A stretch of 64,000 nucleotides of DNA, taken from assembly GCF_943736975.1 (NCBI RefSeq), contig NZ_CALSFO010000006.1:124001-188000 (forward strand). The letters run 5' to 3'. The notes below the pieces were generated by a model that saw only the letters and a list, made by a program, of their open reading frames with translations, was not told where the DNA came from and made no database searches. Both the position numbers and the translations under genes were made by a program. This DNA is from Streptococcus sp. Marseille-Q0941. GTDB taxonomy: Bacteria > Bacillota > Bacilli > Lactobacillales > Streptococcaceae. Within the stretch, counting starts at the first letter, position 1. Every line of letters starts with the position of its first letter. Shown here in pieces: positions 46,337 through 54,626 of the stretch.

Positions 46337-47329
46337 ATGGCAATGATAGAAGTAGAACATCTTCAGAAAAATTTTGTAAAAACAGTGAAGGAACCAGGAT
46401 TGAAAGGGGCTTTACGTTCCTTTATTCACCCTGAAAAGCAGACTTTTGAAGCGGTCAAGGATTTAACCTTTGAGGTTCCAAAAGGGCAGATTTTAGGCTT
46501 TATCGGGGCCAATGGTGCTGGGAAGTCAACAACTATCAAAATGCTGACAGGAATTTTAAAGCCGACATCTGGTTTTTGTCGTATTAACGGCAAAATTCCG
46601 CAGGATAATCGCCAAGACTATGTCAAAGATATTGGAGTGGTCTTCGGACAACGAACCCAGTTATGGTGGGATTTGGCCCTGCAAGAGACCTATACTGTCT
46701 TGAAGGAGATTTACGATGTACCAGACTCGCTTTTCCATAAGCGCATGGATTTTTTGAATGAAGTCTTGGATTTGAAGGAATTTATCAAAGATCCCGTGCG
46801 GACTCTTTCGCTGGGTCAACGAATGCGTGCGGACATTGCGGCTTCCTTGCTCCACAATCCCAAGGTTCTCTTTTTAGATGAGCCGACCATTGGTTTGGAT
46901 GTTTCGGTCAAGGATAACATTCGCCGGGCCATCACCCAGATTAATCAGGAAGAAGAAACAACCATTCTCTTGACCACTCATGACTTGAGTGATATTGAGC
47001 AACTTTGTGATCGGATTTTTATGATTGACAAGGGGCAGGAGATTTTTGATGGAACGGTTAGCCAGCTCAAGGAAACATTTGGCAAGATGAAGACTCTTTC
47101 TTTTGAACTGGTGCCAGGTCAAAGTCATCTCGTCTCTTACTATGAAGGCTTGCCTGATATGACCATTGATAGACAAGGAAATAGCCTCAATATTGAATTT
47201 GATAGTTCCCGCTACCAGTCAGCTGATATTATCAAGCAAACCTTGTCTGATTTTGAGATTCGCGATTTGAAGATGATGGATACGGATATTGAGGATATTA
47301 TCCGTCGCTTCTACCGAAAGGAGCTCTAA
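46337..47329 (+). CDS. ABC-2 exporter ATP-binding protein
   Basis: 330 residues. It has Walker A GANGAGKSTT near 58-67, the signature LSLGQRMRADIA near 157-168, Walker B VLFLDEPTIGLD and a switch His in LLTTHD, followed by a C-terminal extension of about 90 residues. It belongs to the ATPase group that works with paired ABC-2 permeases of the viologen-exporter type (COG4586 as I recall). It energises the two permeases encoded directly downstream. The substrate is unknown. Confidence 0.9.
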   Translation: MAMIEVEHLQKNFVKTVKEPGLKGALRSFIHPEKQTFEAVKDLTFEVPKGQILGFIGANGAGKSTTIKMLTGILKPTSGFCRINGKIPQDNRQDYVKDIGVVFGQRTQLWWDLALQETYTVLKEIYDVPDSLFHKRMDFLNEVLDLKEFIKDPVRTLSLGQRMRADIAASLLHNPKVLFLDEPTIGLDVSVKDNIRRAITQINQEEETTILLTTHDLSDIEQLCDRIFMIDKGQEIFDGTVSQLKETFGKMKTLSFELVPGQSHLVSYYEGLPDMTIDRQGNSLNIEFDSSRYQSADIIKQTLSDFEIRDLKMMDTDIEDIIRRFYRKEL

Positions 47330-47330
47330 G

Positions 47331-48149
47331 ATGGTCAAATTGTGGAGACGTTATAAACCCTTTATCAATGCGGGCATTCAGGAGTTGATTACCTATCGAG
47401 TCAACTTTATTCTCTATCGGATTGGCGATGTAATGGGGGCTTTTGTGGCCTTTTATCTCTGGAAGGCAGTCTTTGATTCGTCGCAAGAGTCTTTAATTCA
47501 GGGATTCAGTATGGCAGATATCACCCTCTACATCATCATGAGTTTTGTGACTAATCTTTTGACCAGGTCAGATAGCTCCTTTATGATCGGGGAGGAGGTC
47601 AAGGATGGATCGATCATTATGCGCTTACTGAGACCGGTGCATTTTGCGGCTTCTTACCTCTTTACCGAGCTTGGTTCTAAGTGGTTGATTTTTATCTCTG
47701 TTGGACTGCCATTTTTAAGTGTCATTGTCTTGATGAAAATCTTATCTGGGCAAGGTATTGTAGAAGTGCTGGGACTAACTACCCTTTATCTATTTAGCTT
47801 GACGCTCGCCTACCTGATTAACTTTTTCTTTAATATCTGCTTTGGATTTTCAGCCTTTGTGTTTAAAAATCTATGGGGTTCCAATCTACTCAAGACTTCC
47901 ATAGTGGCCTTTATGTCTGGAAGTTTGATTCCCTTGGCTTTCTTTCCCAAGGTTGTTTCAGATATTCTGTCCTTCTTGCCTTTTTCATCCTTGATTTACA
48001 CTCCGGTCATGATTATCGTTGGGAAATACGATGCTAGTCAGATTCTTCAGGCGCTTTTGCTACAGTTCTTCTGGCTCTTAGTGATGGTGGGCCTGTCTCA
48101 GCTGATTTGGAAACGGGTCCAGTCATTTATCACCATTCAAGGAGGTTAG
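47331..48149 (+). CDS. ABC-2 type permease, first subunit
   Basis: 272 residues with six likely membrane spans. It begins MVKLWRRYKPFINAGIQELI, typical of the ABC-2 permeases found beside this ATPase type. The ATG at 47331 is 1 bp after the ATPase stop with AAGGAG inside that gene's end; an upstream in-frame start is only overlap. It probably forms a heterodimeric channel with the next gene product. Confidence 0.88.
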   Translation: MVKLWRRYKPFINAGIQELITYRVNFILYRIGDVMGAFVAFYLWKAVFDSSQESLIQGFSMADITLYIIMSFVTNLLTRSDSSFMIGEEVKDGSIIMRLLRPVHFAASYLFTELGSKWLIFISVGLPFLSVIVLMKILSGQGIVEVLGLTTLYLFSLTLAYLINFFFNICFGFSAFVFKNLWGSNLLKTSIVAFMSGSLIPLAFFPKVVSDILSFLPFSSLIYTPVMIIVGKYDASQILQALLLQFFWLLVMVGLSQLIWKRVQSFITIQGG

Positions 48150-48150
48150 T

Positions 48151-48936
48151 ATGAAAAAATATCAACGCATGCATCTGATTTTTATCAGACAATACATCAA
48201 GCAAATCATGGAATACAAGGTGGATTTTGTGGTTGGTGTTTTGGGAGTGTTTCTGACCCAAGGTTTGAACCTCTTGTTTCTAAACGTACTCTTTCAACAT
48301 ATTCCATCCCTGGAAGGCTGGACCTTTCAAGAGATTGCTTTTATTTATGGCTTTTCCTTGATTCCCAAGGGATTGGACCATCTCTTTTTTGACAATCTCT
48401 GGGCACTGGGGCAACGCTTGGTGAGAAAGGGAGAGTTTGACAAATATCTGACTCGTCCCATCAATCCTCTCTTCCACATCCTAGTCGAGACCTTTCAGAT
48501 TGATGCCTTGGGTGAACTTTTGGTCGGAGGCCTTCTGCTAGCGACAACGGTGAGCAGCATTGCTTGGACTCTTCCCAAATTCCTGCTTTTCCTAGTTTGT
48601 ATTCCCTTTGCGACCTTGATTTATACTTCCTTGAAAATCGCGACAGCCAGTATCGCTTTTTGGACCAAGCAGTCAGGAGCCATGATTTACATTTTTTATA
48701 TGTTTAATGACTTTGCCAAGTACCCGATTTCTATTTACAATTCGCTTCTTCGTTGGTTGATTAGCTTTATCGTGCCTTTCGCTTTTACGGCCTACTATCC
48801 TGCCAGCTATTTCTTGCAGGACAAGGATGGACTCTTTAATATTGGTGGTTTGATTCTGATTTCCCTTGTTTTCTTTGTTATTTCTTTGAAACTTTGGGAC
48901 AGGGGCTTAGATGCCTACGAAAGTGCGGGTTCGTAA
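48151..48936 (+). CDS. ABC-2 type permease, second subunit
   Basis: 261 residues with six likely membrane spans, starting MKKYQRMHLIFIRQYIKQIM. It contains the conserved amphipathic FDKYLTRPINPLFHILVE segment of this permease family. It starts 1 bp after the first permease's stop, behind GGAGG, so all three exporter genes form one tight operon ended by a terminator. Confidence 0.88.
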   Translation: MKKYQRMHLIFIRQYIKQIMEYKVDFVVGVLGVFLTQGLNLLFLNVLFQHIPSLEGWTFQEIAFIYGFSLIPKGLDHLFFDNLWALGQRLVRKGEFDKYLTRPINPLFHILVETFQIDALGELLVGGLLLATTVSSIAWTLPKFLLFLVCIPFATLIYTSLKIATASIAFWTKQSGAMIYIFYMFNDFAKYPISIYNSLLRWLISFIVPFAFTAYYPASYFLQDKDGLFNIGGLILISLVFFVISLKLWDRGLDAYESAGS

Positions 48937-48950
48937 ATAATAGAACATCA

Positions 48951-48977
48951 AAGCCTTGTCTTAGGACAGGCTTTTTT
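48951..48977 (+). terminator. Terminator after the exporter operon
   Basis: AAGCCTTGTC pairs with GACAGGCTT, with one bulged T, around a TTAG loop and ends in TTTTTT. Confidence 0.8.
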
Positions 48978-48994
48978 ATTGTGATGAAAATTTC

Positions 48995-49022
48995 TTGACA
49001 TCCCTCCTTATAGTGCTATACT
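48995..49022 (+). promoter_or_regulatory. tRNA-Thr promoter
   Basis: A consensus TTGACA (48995-49000), a 16-bp spacer and an extended -10 TGCTATACT (ending 49022) stand 12 bp before the tRNA, so the gene should be actively transcribed. Confidence 0.85.
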
Positions 49023-49034
49023 ATAAGGGTAAAT

Positions 49035-49107
49035 ACCGATTTAGCTCAGTTGGTAGAGCAAGGCACTCGTAAAGCCTAGGTCACAGGTTCGATCCCTGCA
49101 ATTGGCA
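49035..49107 (+). tRNA. tRNA-Thr (anticodon CGT), with three stem mismatches
   Basis: 73 nt fold as a cloverleaf. The D-arm is GCTC/GAGC, the anticodon loop CTCGTAA has CGT at 49068-49070, and the T-loop is TTCGATC. Three stem pairs are broken: A1-C72 at the acceptor end (49035/49106), A-A at the bottom of the anticodon stem (49065/49073), and A-C at the first T-stem pair (49083/49099). CCA is not encoded. It may be a functional but degenerate gene, or one decaying because tRNA-Thr(TGT) can also read ACG. Confidence 0.82.
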
Positions 49108-49114
49108 TTGTGGA

Positions 49115-49139
49115 AGAAGTCCAATCGGACTTCTTTTTT
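49115..49139 (+). terminator. Terminator after tRNA-Thr
   Basis: AGAAGTCC pairs with GGACTTCT around an AATC loop and ends in T residues. Confidence 0.85.
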
Positions 49140-49282
49140 CTTTCTATCCGTTTTCTGACCACATAGTCTTCCAAGTTTACCACATAGGCAAAACCTATTG
49201 TTTGTGTTTTTTATTTCTGTTATAGTAGTAATTGTCAAAGGGAGATAAAGCTTCCTAACAAATTAGAAAATGAGGTAGAATC

Positions 49283-49597
49283 ATGAAAAAAGTATTAGGT
49301 ATCGGATTTTTGGTAGTTGCTGCTGCAGTCTTGTATTTTGGAATTGTTGGATGGCCAAGTTTGGATGTCAACATCTGGGCACTCTTTCCCATAGGTTTAT
49401 TTCTATTTTTTACCCTTGAGAATTTTGTGAAAAAAGATTACAAGGCAAGTCTTATATGCTTGATTATTGCTTTTATTATTGGAAATGCCATTCTAGACCT
49501 CTTGCCACTTTCTAGTGGTTTGGTAATCGGTGCTGGAGTTCTAGCATGTGTAGGAATTGGTTTTCTCTTTCCAGAAACTAACAAGAAAGAATCATAA
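49283..49597 (+). CDS. Small membrane protein with four spans (LiaF-N-like)
   Basis: 104 residues and almost wholly hydrophobic, with spans at about 4-22, 29-46, 55-71 and 75-96. The layout resembles the DUF5668/LiaI-LiaF membrane region, but I cannot show homology. It has a GAGG ribosome site and no operon partner. The terminator downstream is shared with the convergent amidase gene. Confidence 0.7.
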   Translation: MKKVLGIGFLVVAAAVLYFGIVGWPSLDVNIWALFPIGLFLFFTLENFVKKDYKASLICLIIAFIIGNAILDLLPLSSGLVIGAGVLACVGIGFLFPETNKKES

Positions 49598-49600
49598 TAC

Positions 49601-49631
49601 AAAAAGTCTCGAGATTTCTCGAGACTTTTTT
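49601..49631. terminator. Bidirectional terminator between the small membrane protein gene and the amidase
   Basis: AAAAAGTCTCGAG pairs perfectly with CTCGAGACTTTTT and extends into T-runs on both strands. It overlaps the last base of the amidase gene. Confidence 0.88.
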
Positions 49632-51319
49632 TACTTACCTGCGTAATATTTTTGAATTCCCTTGACAATACCTGCCACCAATCTATTTTGGTAAGCATCG
49701 CTCCGAATTTGTTGGTTTTCATTGAAATTATCAATATAACCGAGCTCCAATAGAACTGCTGGTTTATCAGTTTCTCGAAGGACAGCAAAGCTACTTCGTA
49801 GACGACCTGCATCCTTAGCTCCAGTTTCAGCTAATAGTGAAGAGTGGATATCAGCAGCAAGACGATTGCTTTCGCTGATACGGTCAGGATGGTTATGCCA
49901 GTATGGATTGATTTTAGAAGGATAACTAGAATCTGCTTCATAAGAATAAGTCTGAATTCCAGCCGTATTTGAAGCAGGGCTACCACTAGCATTGAAGTGG
50001 ATACTAATGAAGATGTCTGAGTTCGTATTATTCACCATTTTTGAACGTTCAGTGACAAAGTCAACATAGACATCACTATCTCTCGAAGAAAGAACGGTAT
50101 AACCAAGTCCTTCGAGTTCCTTGCGAAGTTTCTTGTAAACTTGCATAGTGAGGTCTTTTTCCTGAGTGTTATAATAAACAGCACCTGGATCTTTACCACC
50201 ATGTCCTGGATCTAAGAAAACAGTTTTTGTGTATTTTCCTTTTTCAAATCCACGACTGATAGGCACTTCACCAATCCATTTTCCATTACTTTGGAACTGA
50301 TGTGCTTTTCCATCAATTTTACGAGTTCCTGTGACATAGATACCACTTTCTTCTAGGTAATACCAAGCATTATAGTAGTTATCAAAGATCCATTCATTCT
50401 TAGCCATGTAACCACCTGACTTAAGGTAGTAGGAGCCAATCCATTCACGTGCAGCGTATGCGCCACCTGATTTTAAATAGAACCAACTATTGTAGTTATT
50501 ATCGAAAATCCATTCTCTTTCAGCCATGGCACCGCTAGCTTTTAGGTAGTAACTACCTTGCCATTGGTTACTTGCCATAGTGGCATCTTCATTAAAGTAG
50601 TACCAAGTACCACCAATTTTATCCCACTTATTTTTACTTAATTTACCAGAAGTTAGAGCATAATACCATTTACCATCTTGTTTGACCCAAGTGCTCTCAG
50701 CCATAGCTCCACTATTAGTAAAGATATAATCGTCAAAAATGGTGTTGCTGAGCATGATACCGTCTTTATCAAAATAGTACCATACACCACCAACTTTTTT
50801 CCAATCATTTTTAACAATTCTTCCAGATGGATTAGCATAATACCATTTATCTTTGATTTTACCCCAGCCGCTATCAACCATAGCACCGCTACTAGTCAGG
50901 ATGTACCCATCATAGATCGTATCGCTGAGCATGATTCCATCTTTGTCGAAATAGTACCATTTTCCATGGATTTTTTTCCAATTTAGAGCAGCTTTATTAG
51001 CTTCATAGAAGCGCCAGATATTTTCTTCAAATACCCAACCCTCTTTTTTGACTTCTGGAGTTTTGGTCTCTTCTTTCTTGTCAGAACTTGTACTTGGATT
51101 TGTAGTAGTAGATGTTGTAGGAAGGCTTGAACTTGTTTCAGTAGAAGGAGCAGTTTCCTTGGTAGAAGGGGTGTTCTTTTCTGCTTTTTCTGTAGTTGTA
51201 GTTTCTTGTGTTGTTTCTACTGAAGTAGTCTCTAGGTTCGTTTCATCAGCTAAAGCTGAGTTTGTTGCGAATCCTAGAAAAGAAAGTGTGATGGCACTTG
51301 CCAAGAGCGTTTTTTTCAC
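49631..51319 (-). CDS. Choline-binding N-acetylmuramoyl-L-alanine amidase (Amidase_3 type)
   Basis: 562 residues. A signal peptide (1-24, ending NSALADE) precedes a Thr/Ser/Glu-rich linker to about residue 95. About nine or ten choline-binding repeats follow (WKKIHGKWYYFDKDG type, about 100-350), then a C-terminal Amidase_3 zinc domain from about 365. Its likely ligands and catalytic residue are in FLDPGHGGKDPG (His373), the Glu of TQEKDLTMQV, FISIHFNASG and LLELGYID. It should bind teichoic-acid choline and cut the glycan-peptide amide bond. The domain order is reversed relative to LytA, which has its catalytic domain first and of the Amidase_2 type. The start codon is GTG after AGGAGA. Confidence 0.9.
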   Translation of the reverse strand: MKKTLLASAITLSFLGFATNSALADETNLETTSVETTQETTTTEKAEKNTPSTKETAPSTETSSSLPTTSTTTNPSTSSDKKEETKTPEVKKEGWVFEENIWRFYEANKAALNWKKIHGKWYYFDKDGIMLSDTIYDGYILTSSGAMVDSGWGKIKDKWYYANPSGRIVKNDWKKVGGVWYYFDKDGIMLSNTIFDDYIFTNSGAMAESTWVKQDGKWYYALTSGKLSKNKWDKIGGTWYYFNEDATMASNQWQGSYYLKASGAMAEREWIFDNNYNSWFYLKSGGAYAAREWIGSYYLKSGGYMAKNEWIFDNYYNAWYYLEESGIYVTGTRKIDGKAHQFQSNGKWIGEVPISRGFEKGKYTKTVFLDPGHGGKDPGAVYYNTQEKDLTMQVYKKLRKELEGLGYTVLSSRDSDVYVDFVTERSKMVNNTNSDIFISIHFNASGSPASNTAGIQTYSYEADSSYPSKINPYWHNHPDRISESNRLAADIHSSLLAETGAKDAGRLRSSFAVLRETDKPAVLLELGYIDNFNENQQIRSDAYQNRLVAGIVKGIQKYYAGK

Positions 51320-51428
51320 TTGTTTTATCTCCTATTTTTTTAATAATCTCTTTTTTTAATATCATTAGAAAAGCACCTCATGTGGAAAAACTTGTCGCCA
51401 ACTATTGAGGTGCTGGCATGCTTTGTTT

Positions 51429-51782
51429 TTATTTCATCATAAAGATTTGAACAATCATGATGATGTAGATGAGCAATGTAAGTAGAAATCCAGCTCTCCA
51501 AAAGAATTTAAGGAATTTTGGATAATAAAAGCTACGTTTTTTGCTCAGGAAGAAAAAGGCTAGAATAATGGCCAGTAAAGATAGGGCTGCTCCCAAAATG
51601 GGAAGTTGATTATGGGTAAAAACTTTAGCACTGATTAAATAATATTCAAAAATTAGAAAAGGAAAAGCCAAATCGGCAAAGTTAATCCCCTTTTTCTTTA
51701 ACTTAAAAAATCTACTAAAGATAATAGCCAAAGCCAAGGTTAATACCAAAAGCAAGATGGAAGCGAGTTTCATTAAAATCAT
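51429..51782 (-). CDS. DUF3397-type small membrane protein
   Basis: 117 residues with four hydrophobic spans (about 5-22, 36-52, 60-79 and 92-113) and a basic loop in between. Length and layout agree with the DUF3397 family; the function is unknown. The ATG at 51782 lies 6 nt after an extended -10 (TGATACAAT, 51797-51789) and lacks a ribosome site, so it is another candidate leaderless gene. The next ATG is 9 bp downstream and also has no site. Confidence 0.75.
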   Translation of the reverse strand: MILMKLASILLLVLTLALAIIFSRFFKLKKKGINFADLAFPFLIFEYYLISAKVFTHNQLPILGAALSLLAIILAFFFLSKKRSFYYPKFLKFFWRAGFLLTLLIYIIMIVQIFMMK

Positions 51783-52015
51783 AACAATATTGTATCATAA
51801 AATCTGAATAAAAGAAAAGCATATTCCTTGATTTATCAATGTTTTTTCCAAAAATAATTGTTTGGAAAGTGATTTTTTATACTATATCAAACTTCAATAA
51901 AATTCACTCTGTAAAATGGAGTAGTTTGAACGATTATTATAAATCTTTTTTATGGTGACAATAAAAAATATATATTAGTCAGGATAGAAGAATCGTAGTA
52001 GAATGATTAGCAAAT

Positions 52016-52176
52016 AATACTCTTCGAAAATCTCTTCAAACCATGTCAGCTTCCATCTGCAACCTCAAAATAGTATTTTGAGCTGCCTTCGTCAGTTACA
52101 TCTACAACCTCAAAACATTGTTTTGAGCAATCTGCGGCTGGCTTCCTAGTTTGCTCTTTGGTTTTCATTGAGTATA
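52016..52176 (-). repeat. BOX element (copy 1)
   Basis: About 161 bp starting ATACTCTTCGAAAATCTC and ending TTTTCATTGAGTAT, with inner palindromes CTCAAAATAGTATTTTGAG and CTCAAAACATTGTTTTGAG. On the reverse strand it reads in boxA-boxB-boxC order like the pneumococcal BOX repeat. It ends 18 bp before the symporter ATG, so it forms part of that gene's upstream region. The rest of the gap (51800-52015) holds only short inverted repeats. Confidence 0.88.
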
Positions 52177-52193
52177 AAACAAAGGAGTATCTT

Positions 52194-53444
52194 ATGAAAT
52201 TAGTTAATTTATGGTCAAAACTCTCACTTGGCATCCAATTATTGGTGGTTTTGGTCTTAGGTGTTATCGCTGCGGTCATCTGGCCACAATTTGCAGGCTT
52301 TTATCAATTTTTAGGTCAGGCCTTTATTAAATTGATCAATATGGTTATCATTCCACTAATCTTCCCAACTATCGTTGTTGCTGTTGCTGGAGTTATTGGA
52401 AAAAAATCATTTGGGAAAATCTTGACCAAGAGTTTGGTTTACTTTTTTGCCGTAACAACTGCCATTACTCTTTTGTTTGTATTTGCTAGTTACTATTTAG
52501 GATTTGGTCAAGGAGTGAATATTGGTCAAACTGGTGGAAACCTTGATGGGATTGCCAACAATGTAAAATTTAGCGAATTTCTACTTGGTTTTATTCCATC
52601 AAATATCGTCAAGTCTCTTTCAGAAGGTGCCCTTTTACCAATTATCGTTTTTGCTATCTTTCTTGGTTATGGTATCGGGAATCTTAAGACTGATAAATCT
52701 CAGAAAATTATCGAAGGTTTCCAAATTTGGATTGAAGCCATCTATAAGATTGTAGCAGTGATTGTTAAACTATCACCAATTGGAATTTTTGGATTTATCG
52801 CAAAAGATGTTGCAACTACTGGTGTCGACAAGTTGATTGGGCTTGGTCAGTTTGTAATTGGAACTTATTTGGCTTATGCTGTTTTGGTTCTCCTTATTTT
52901 CCCTTTGATTGCTGTATTCTTTAAAGTTCCGTATTTATCAGCCTTTCGTGAAAATTGGAGTCTCTTGACTCTAGCTTTTATTACTGGTAGTTCTAGTGTC
53001 GTCTTGCCATCACTACTGAAAGATTTGAAAAAACAGGGGCATGATAAGCATACGATTGATTTAGTTGTTCCTTTAGGATATACTTTTAACTTAGAAGGAG
53101 CCGCAGTTTATTTCTCAGTTGCGACGATCTTTATCGCCCACGCCTACGGCATTCAACTATCATTATCAAGTCTCTTGTTTACTGTCTTATTGTTGACTTT
53201 GATTGGAAAAACTGCAGCAACTGTGCCATCAGGAGCTATCGTAGTTCTGCTAGCTGCAGCACCTCAATTGGGCTTGCCAGTTGAAGGAGTGGCCTTGATT
53301 TTTGCAGTTGATTTCTTTGTCAATGCCGGCCGTACCATGATCAACGTTTTGGGTCAAATCTTAACAGTTAGCGTTATCGAAAAAACAGAAGGATATATTT
53401 TAGAAGAAGAAAAGGAAAGCCAATTATCAGTCAGCTTTTCTTAA
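52194..53444 (+). CDS. Dicarboxylate/amino acid:cation symporter (DAACS family)
   Basis: 416 residues. It has eight spans and two re-entrant loops with the serine-rich TGSSSVVLPSLL motif and the late substrate region DFFVNAGRTMINVLGQ. Family members import glutamate, aspartate, C4-dicarboxylates or serine with sodium or protons. I start at the ATG at 52194 behind AAGGAG; an earlier in-frame start falls within the BOX repeat. The stop lies 13 bp before the ATP-grasp gene, so the two probably share a transcript. Confidence 0.87.
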   Translation: MKLVNLWSKLSLGIQLLVVLVLGVIAAVIWPQFAGFYQFLGQAFIKLINMVIIPLIFPTIVVAVAGVIGKKSFGKILTKSLVYFFAVTTAITLLFVFASYYLGFGQGVNIGQTGGNLDGIANNVKFSEFLLGFIPSNIVKSLSEGALLPIIVFAIFLGYGIGNLKTDKSQKIIEGFQIWIEAIYKIVAVIVKLSPIGIFGFIAKDVATTGVDKLIGLGQFVIGTYLAYAVLVLLIFPLIAVFFKVPYLSAFRENWSLLTLAFITGSSSVVLPSLLKDLKKQGHDKHTIDLVVPLGYTFNLEGAAVYFSVATIFIAHAYGIQLSLSSLLFTVLLLTLIGKTAATVPSGAIVVLLAAAPQLGLPVEGVALIFAVDFFVNAGRTMINVLGQILTVSVIEKTEGYILEEEKESQLSVSFS

Positions 53445-53457
53445 GGAGATATGAAAA

Positions 53458-54399
53458 ATGAGTGAAGCAAAAGTTTATGTGATTCATGAGAATATAGAAT
53501 GGACCCAGCATTTGGTCAAATGGTTGGAAGAATTAGAAGTCCCTTATGAACTATGGGATTTGTCTAGTGGGATTTTAGATTTGCAAAGCCCACCGCCGCA
53601 AGGTATCTTTTACAATCGCATGTCTGCATCTTCTCATACCAGAGGTCATCGCTATGCACCAGAATTTACAGAGCAGGTGATTACTTGGCTAGAAGCACAC
53701 GGACGCAAAGTTGTGAATGGTACCGGTGCTATCAACCTTGAAATTAGTAAAGTCAAACAATATTTGAAGTTAAACGAATCTGGTATCGAGACCCCTGCAA
53801 CAGTTGCAGTTTTGGGTCAAGAAAATATCATTGAGGCAGCAAGAAAGTTAAATATCTATCCTTTGATTACCAAGCATAATCGAGCAGGAAAAGGCTTAGG
53901 AGTTCAACTCTTCCAAAATGAAGAGGAATTGGAAGCTTATGTCAATAGTCCCCTCTTTGAACCTTCAGTGGACGGGATTACCTTGTTACAAGCCTACATC
54001 AAACCAAGTGATGGACGTATCCGTCGTTCAGAGTTTATCAATCAAAAATTCCTCTATACTGTTTCGATTGATTCTTCAGATGGTTTCCAACTCTGTCCAG
54101 CAGATGGTTGTCAAATCGGCAAGAGACCAGAACAACTGGAAACGTCTGAGAAATTCCAGATTACAGAACCTCTACCAGATTCTCGAAGAGAGGCTTATGA
54201 GAATTTCCTGAAAAATGCTCAGATTGAAGTTGCTGCTATTGAATGGGTTCAGTCAGAGACTGGTGACATTTATGTTTATGATGTAAATACTAACACCAAC
54301 TACAATCCTACTGCAGAAAAGAATGCCAATATTTTTGCGCATCAACACTTGGCTCAGTATCTAAAAACAGAATTGCAAGCCCTCACTAGTGGACAATAA
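53458..54399 (+). CDS. RimK-like ATP-grasp ligase
   Basis: 313 residues. An N-terminal pre-ATP-grasp domain (about 1-95) is followed by an ATP-grasp fold with PLITKHNRAGKGLGVQLF (ATP-binding Lys and loop) and the metal-binding end IYVYDVNTNTNYNP. RimK-type enzymes join an amino acid, often glutamate, to a carboxylate through an acyl-phosphate. The acceptor is unknown. Co-transcription with a dicarboxylate or amino-acid symporter suggests it uses the imported compound. Confidence 0.8.
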   Translation: MSEAKVYVIHENIEWTQHLVKWLEELEVPYELWDLSSGILDLQSPPPQGIFYNRMSASSHTRGHRYAPEFTEQVITWLEAHGRKVVNGTGAINLEISKVKQYLKLNESGIETPATVAVLGQENIIEAARKLNIYPLITKHNRAGKGLGVQLFQNEEELEAYVNSPLFEPSVDGITLLQAYIKPSDGRIRRSEFINQKFLYTVSIDSSDGFQLCPADGCQIGKRPEQLETSEKFQITEPLPDSRREAYENFLKNAQIEVAAIEWVQSETGDIYVYDVNTNTNYNPTAEKNANIFAHQHLAQYLKTELQALTSGQ

Positions 54400-54414
54400 A
54401 GTAGGAAATTCAAA

Positions 54415-54446
54415 AATCCCCCAGTATTAAATGACTGGGGGATTGA
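54415..54446 (+). terminator. Terminator after the ATP-grasp gene
   Basis: A perfect 11-bp stem AATCCCCCAGT/ACTGGGGGATT has an 8-base loop. The tail is only moderately T-rich. Confidence 0.75.
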
Positions 54447-54453
54447 TTTGTTT

Positions 54454-54612
54454 ATACTCTTCAAAAATCTCTTCAAACCATATCAGCTTCCATCTGCAAC
54501 CTCAAAATAGTATTTTGAGCTGACTTCGTCAGTTCTATCCACAACCTCAAAACAATGTTTTGAGCAATCTGCGGCTGGCTTCCTAATTTGCTCTTTGGTT
54601 TTCATTGAGTAT
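54454..54612 (-). repeat. BOX element (copy 2)
   Basis: About 159 bp and about 93% identical by eye to copy 1, in the same orientation, with the same ATACTCTTC start and GAGTAT end. It fills the space between the ATP-grasp terminator and the end of the convergent yihY-type gene. Together the two copies bracket the symporter/ligase pair in direct orientation. Confidence 0.88.
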
Positions 54613-54626
54613 TAATCGATAAAAAA

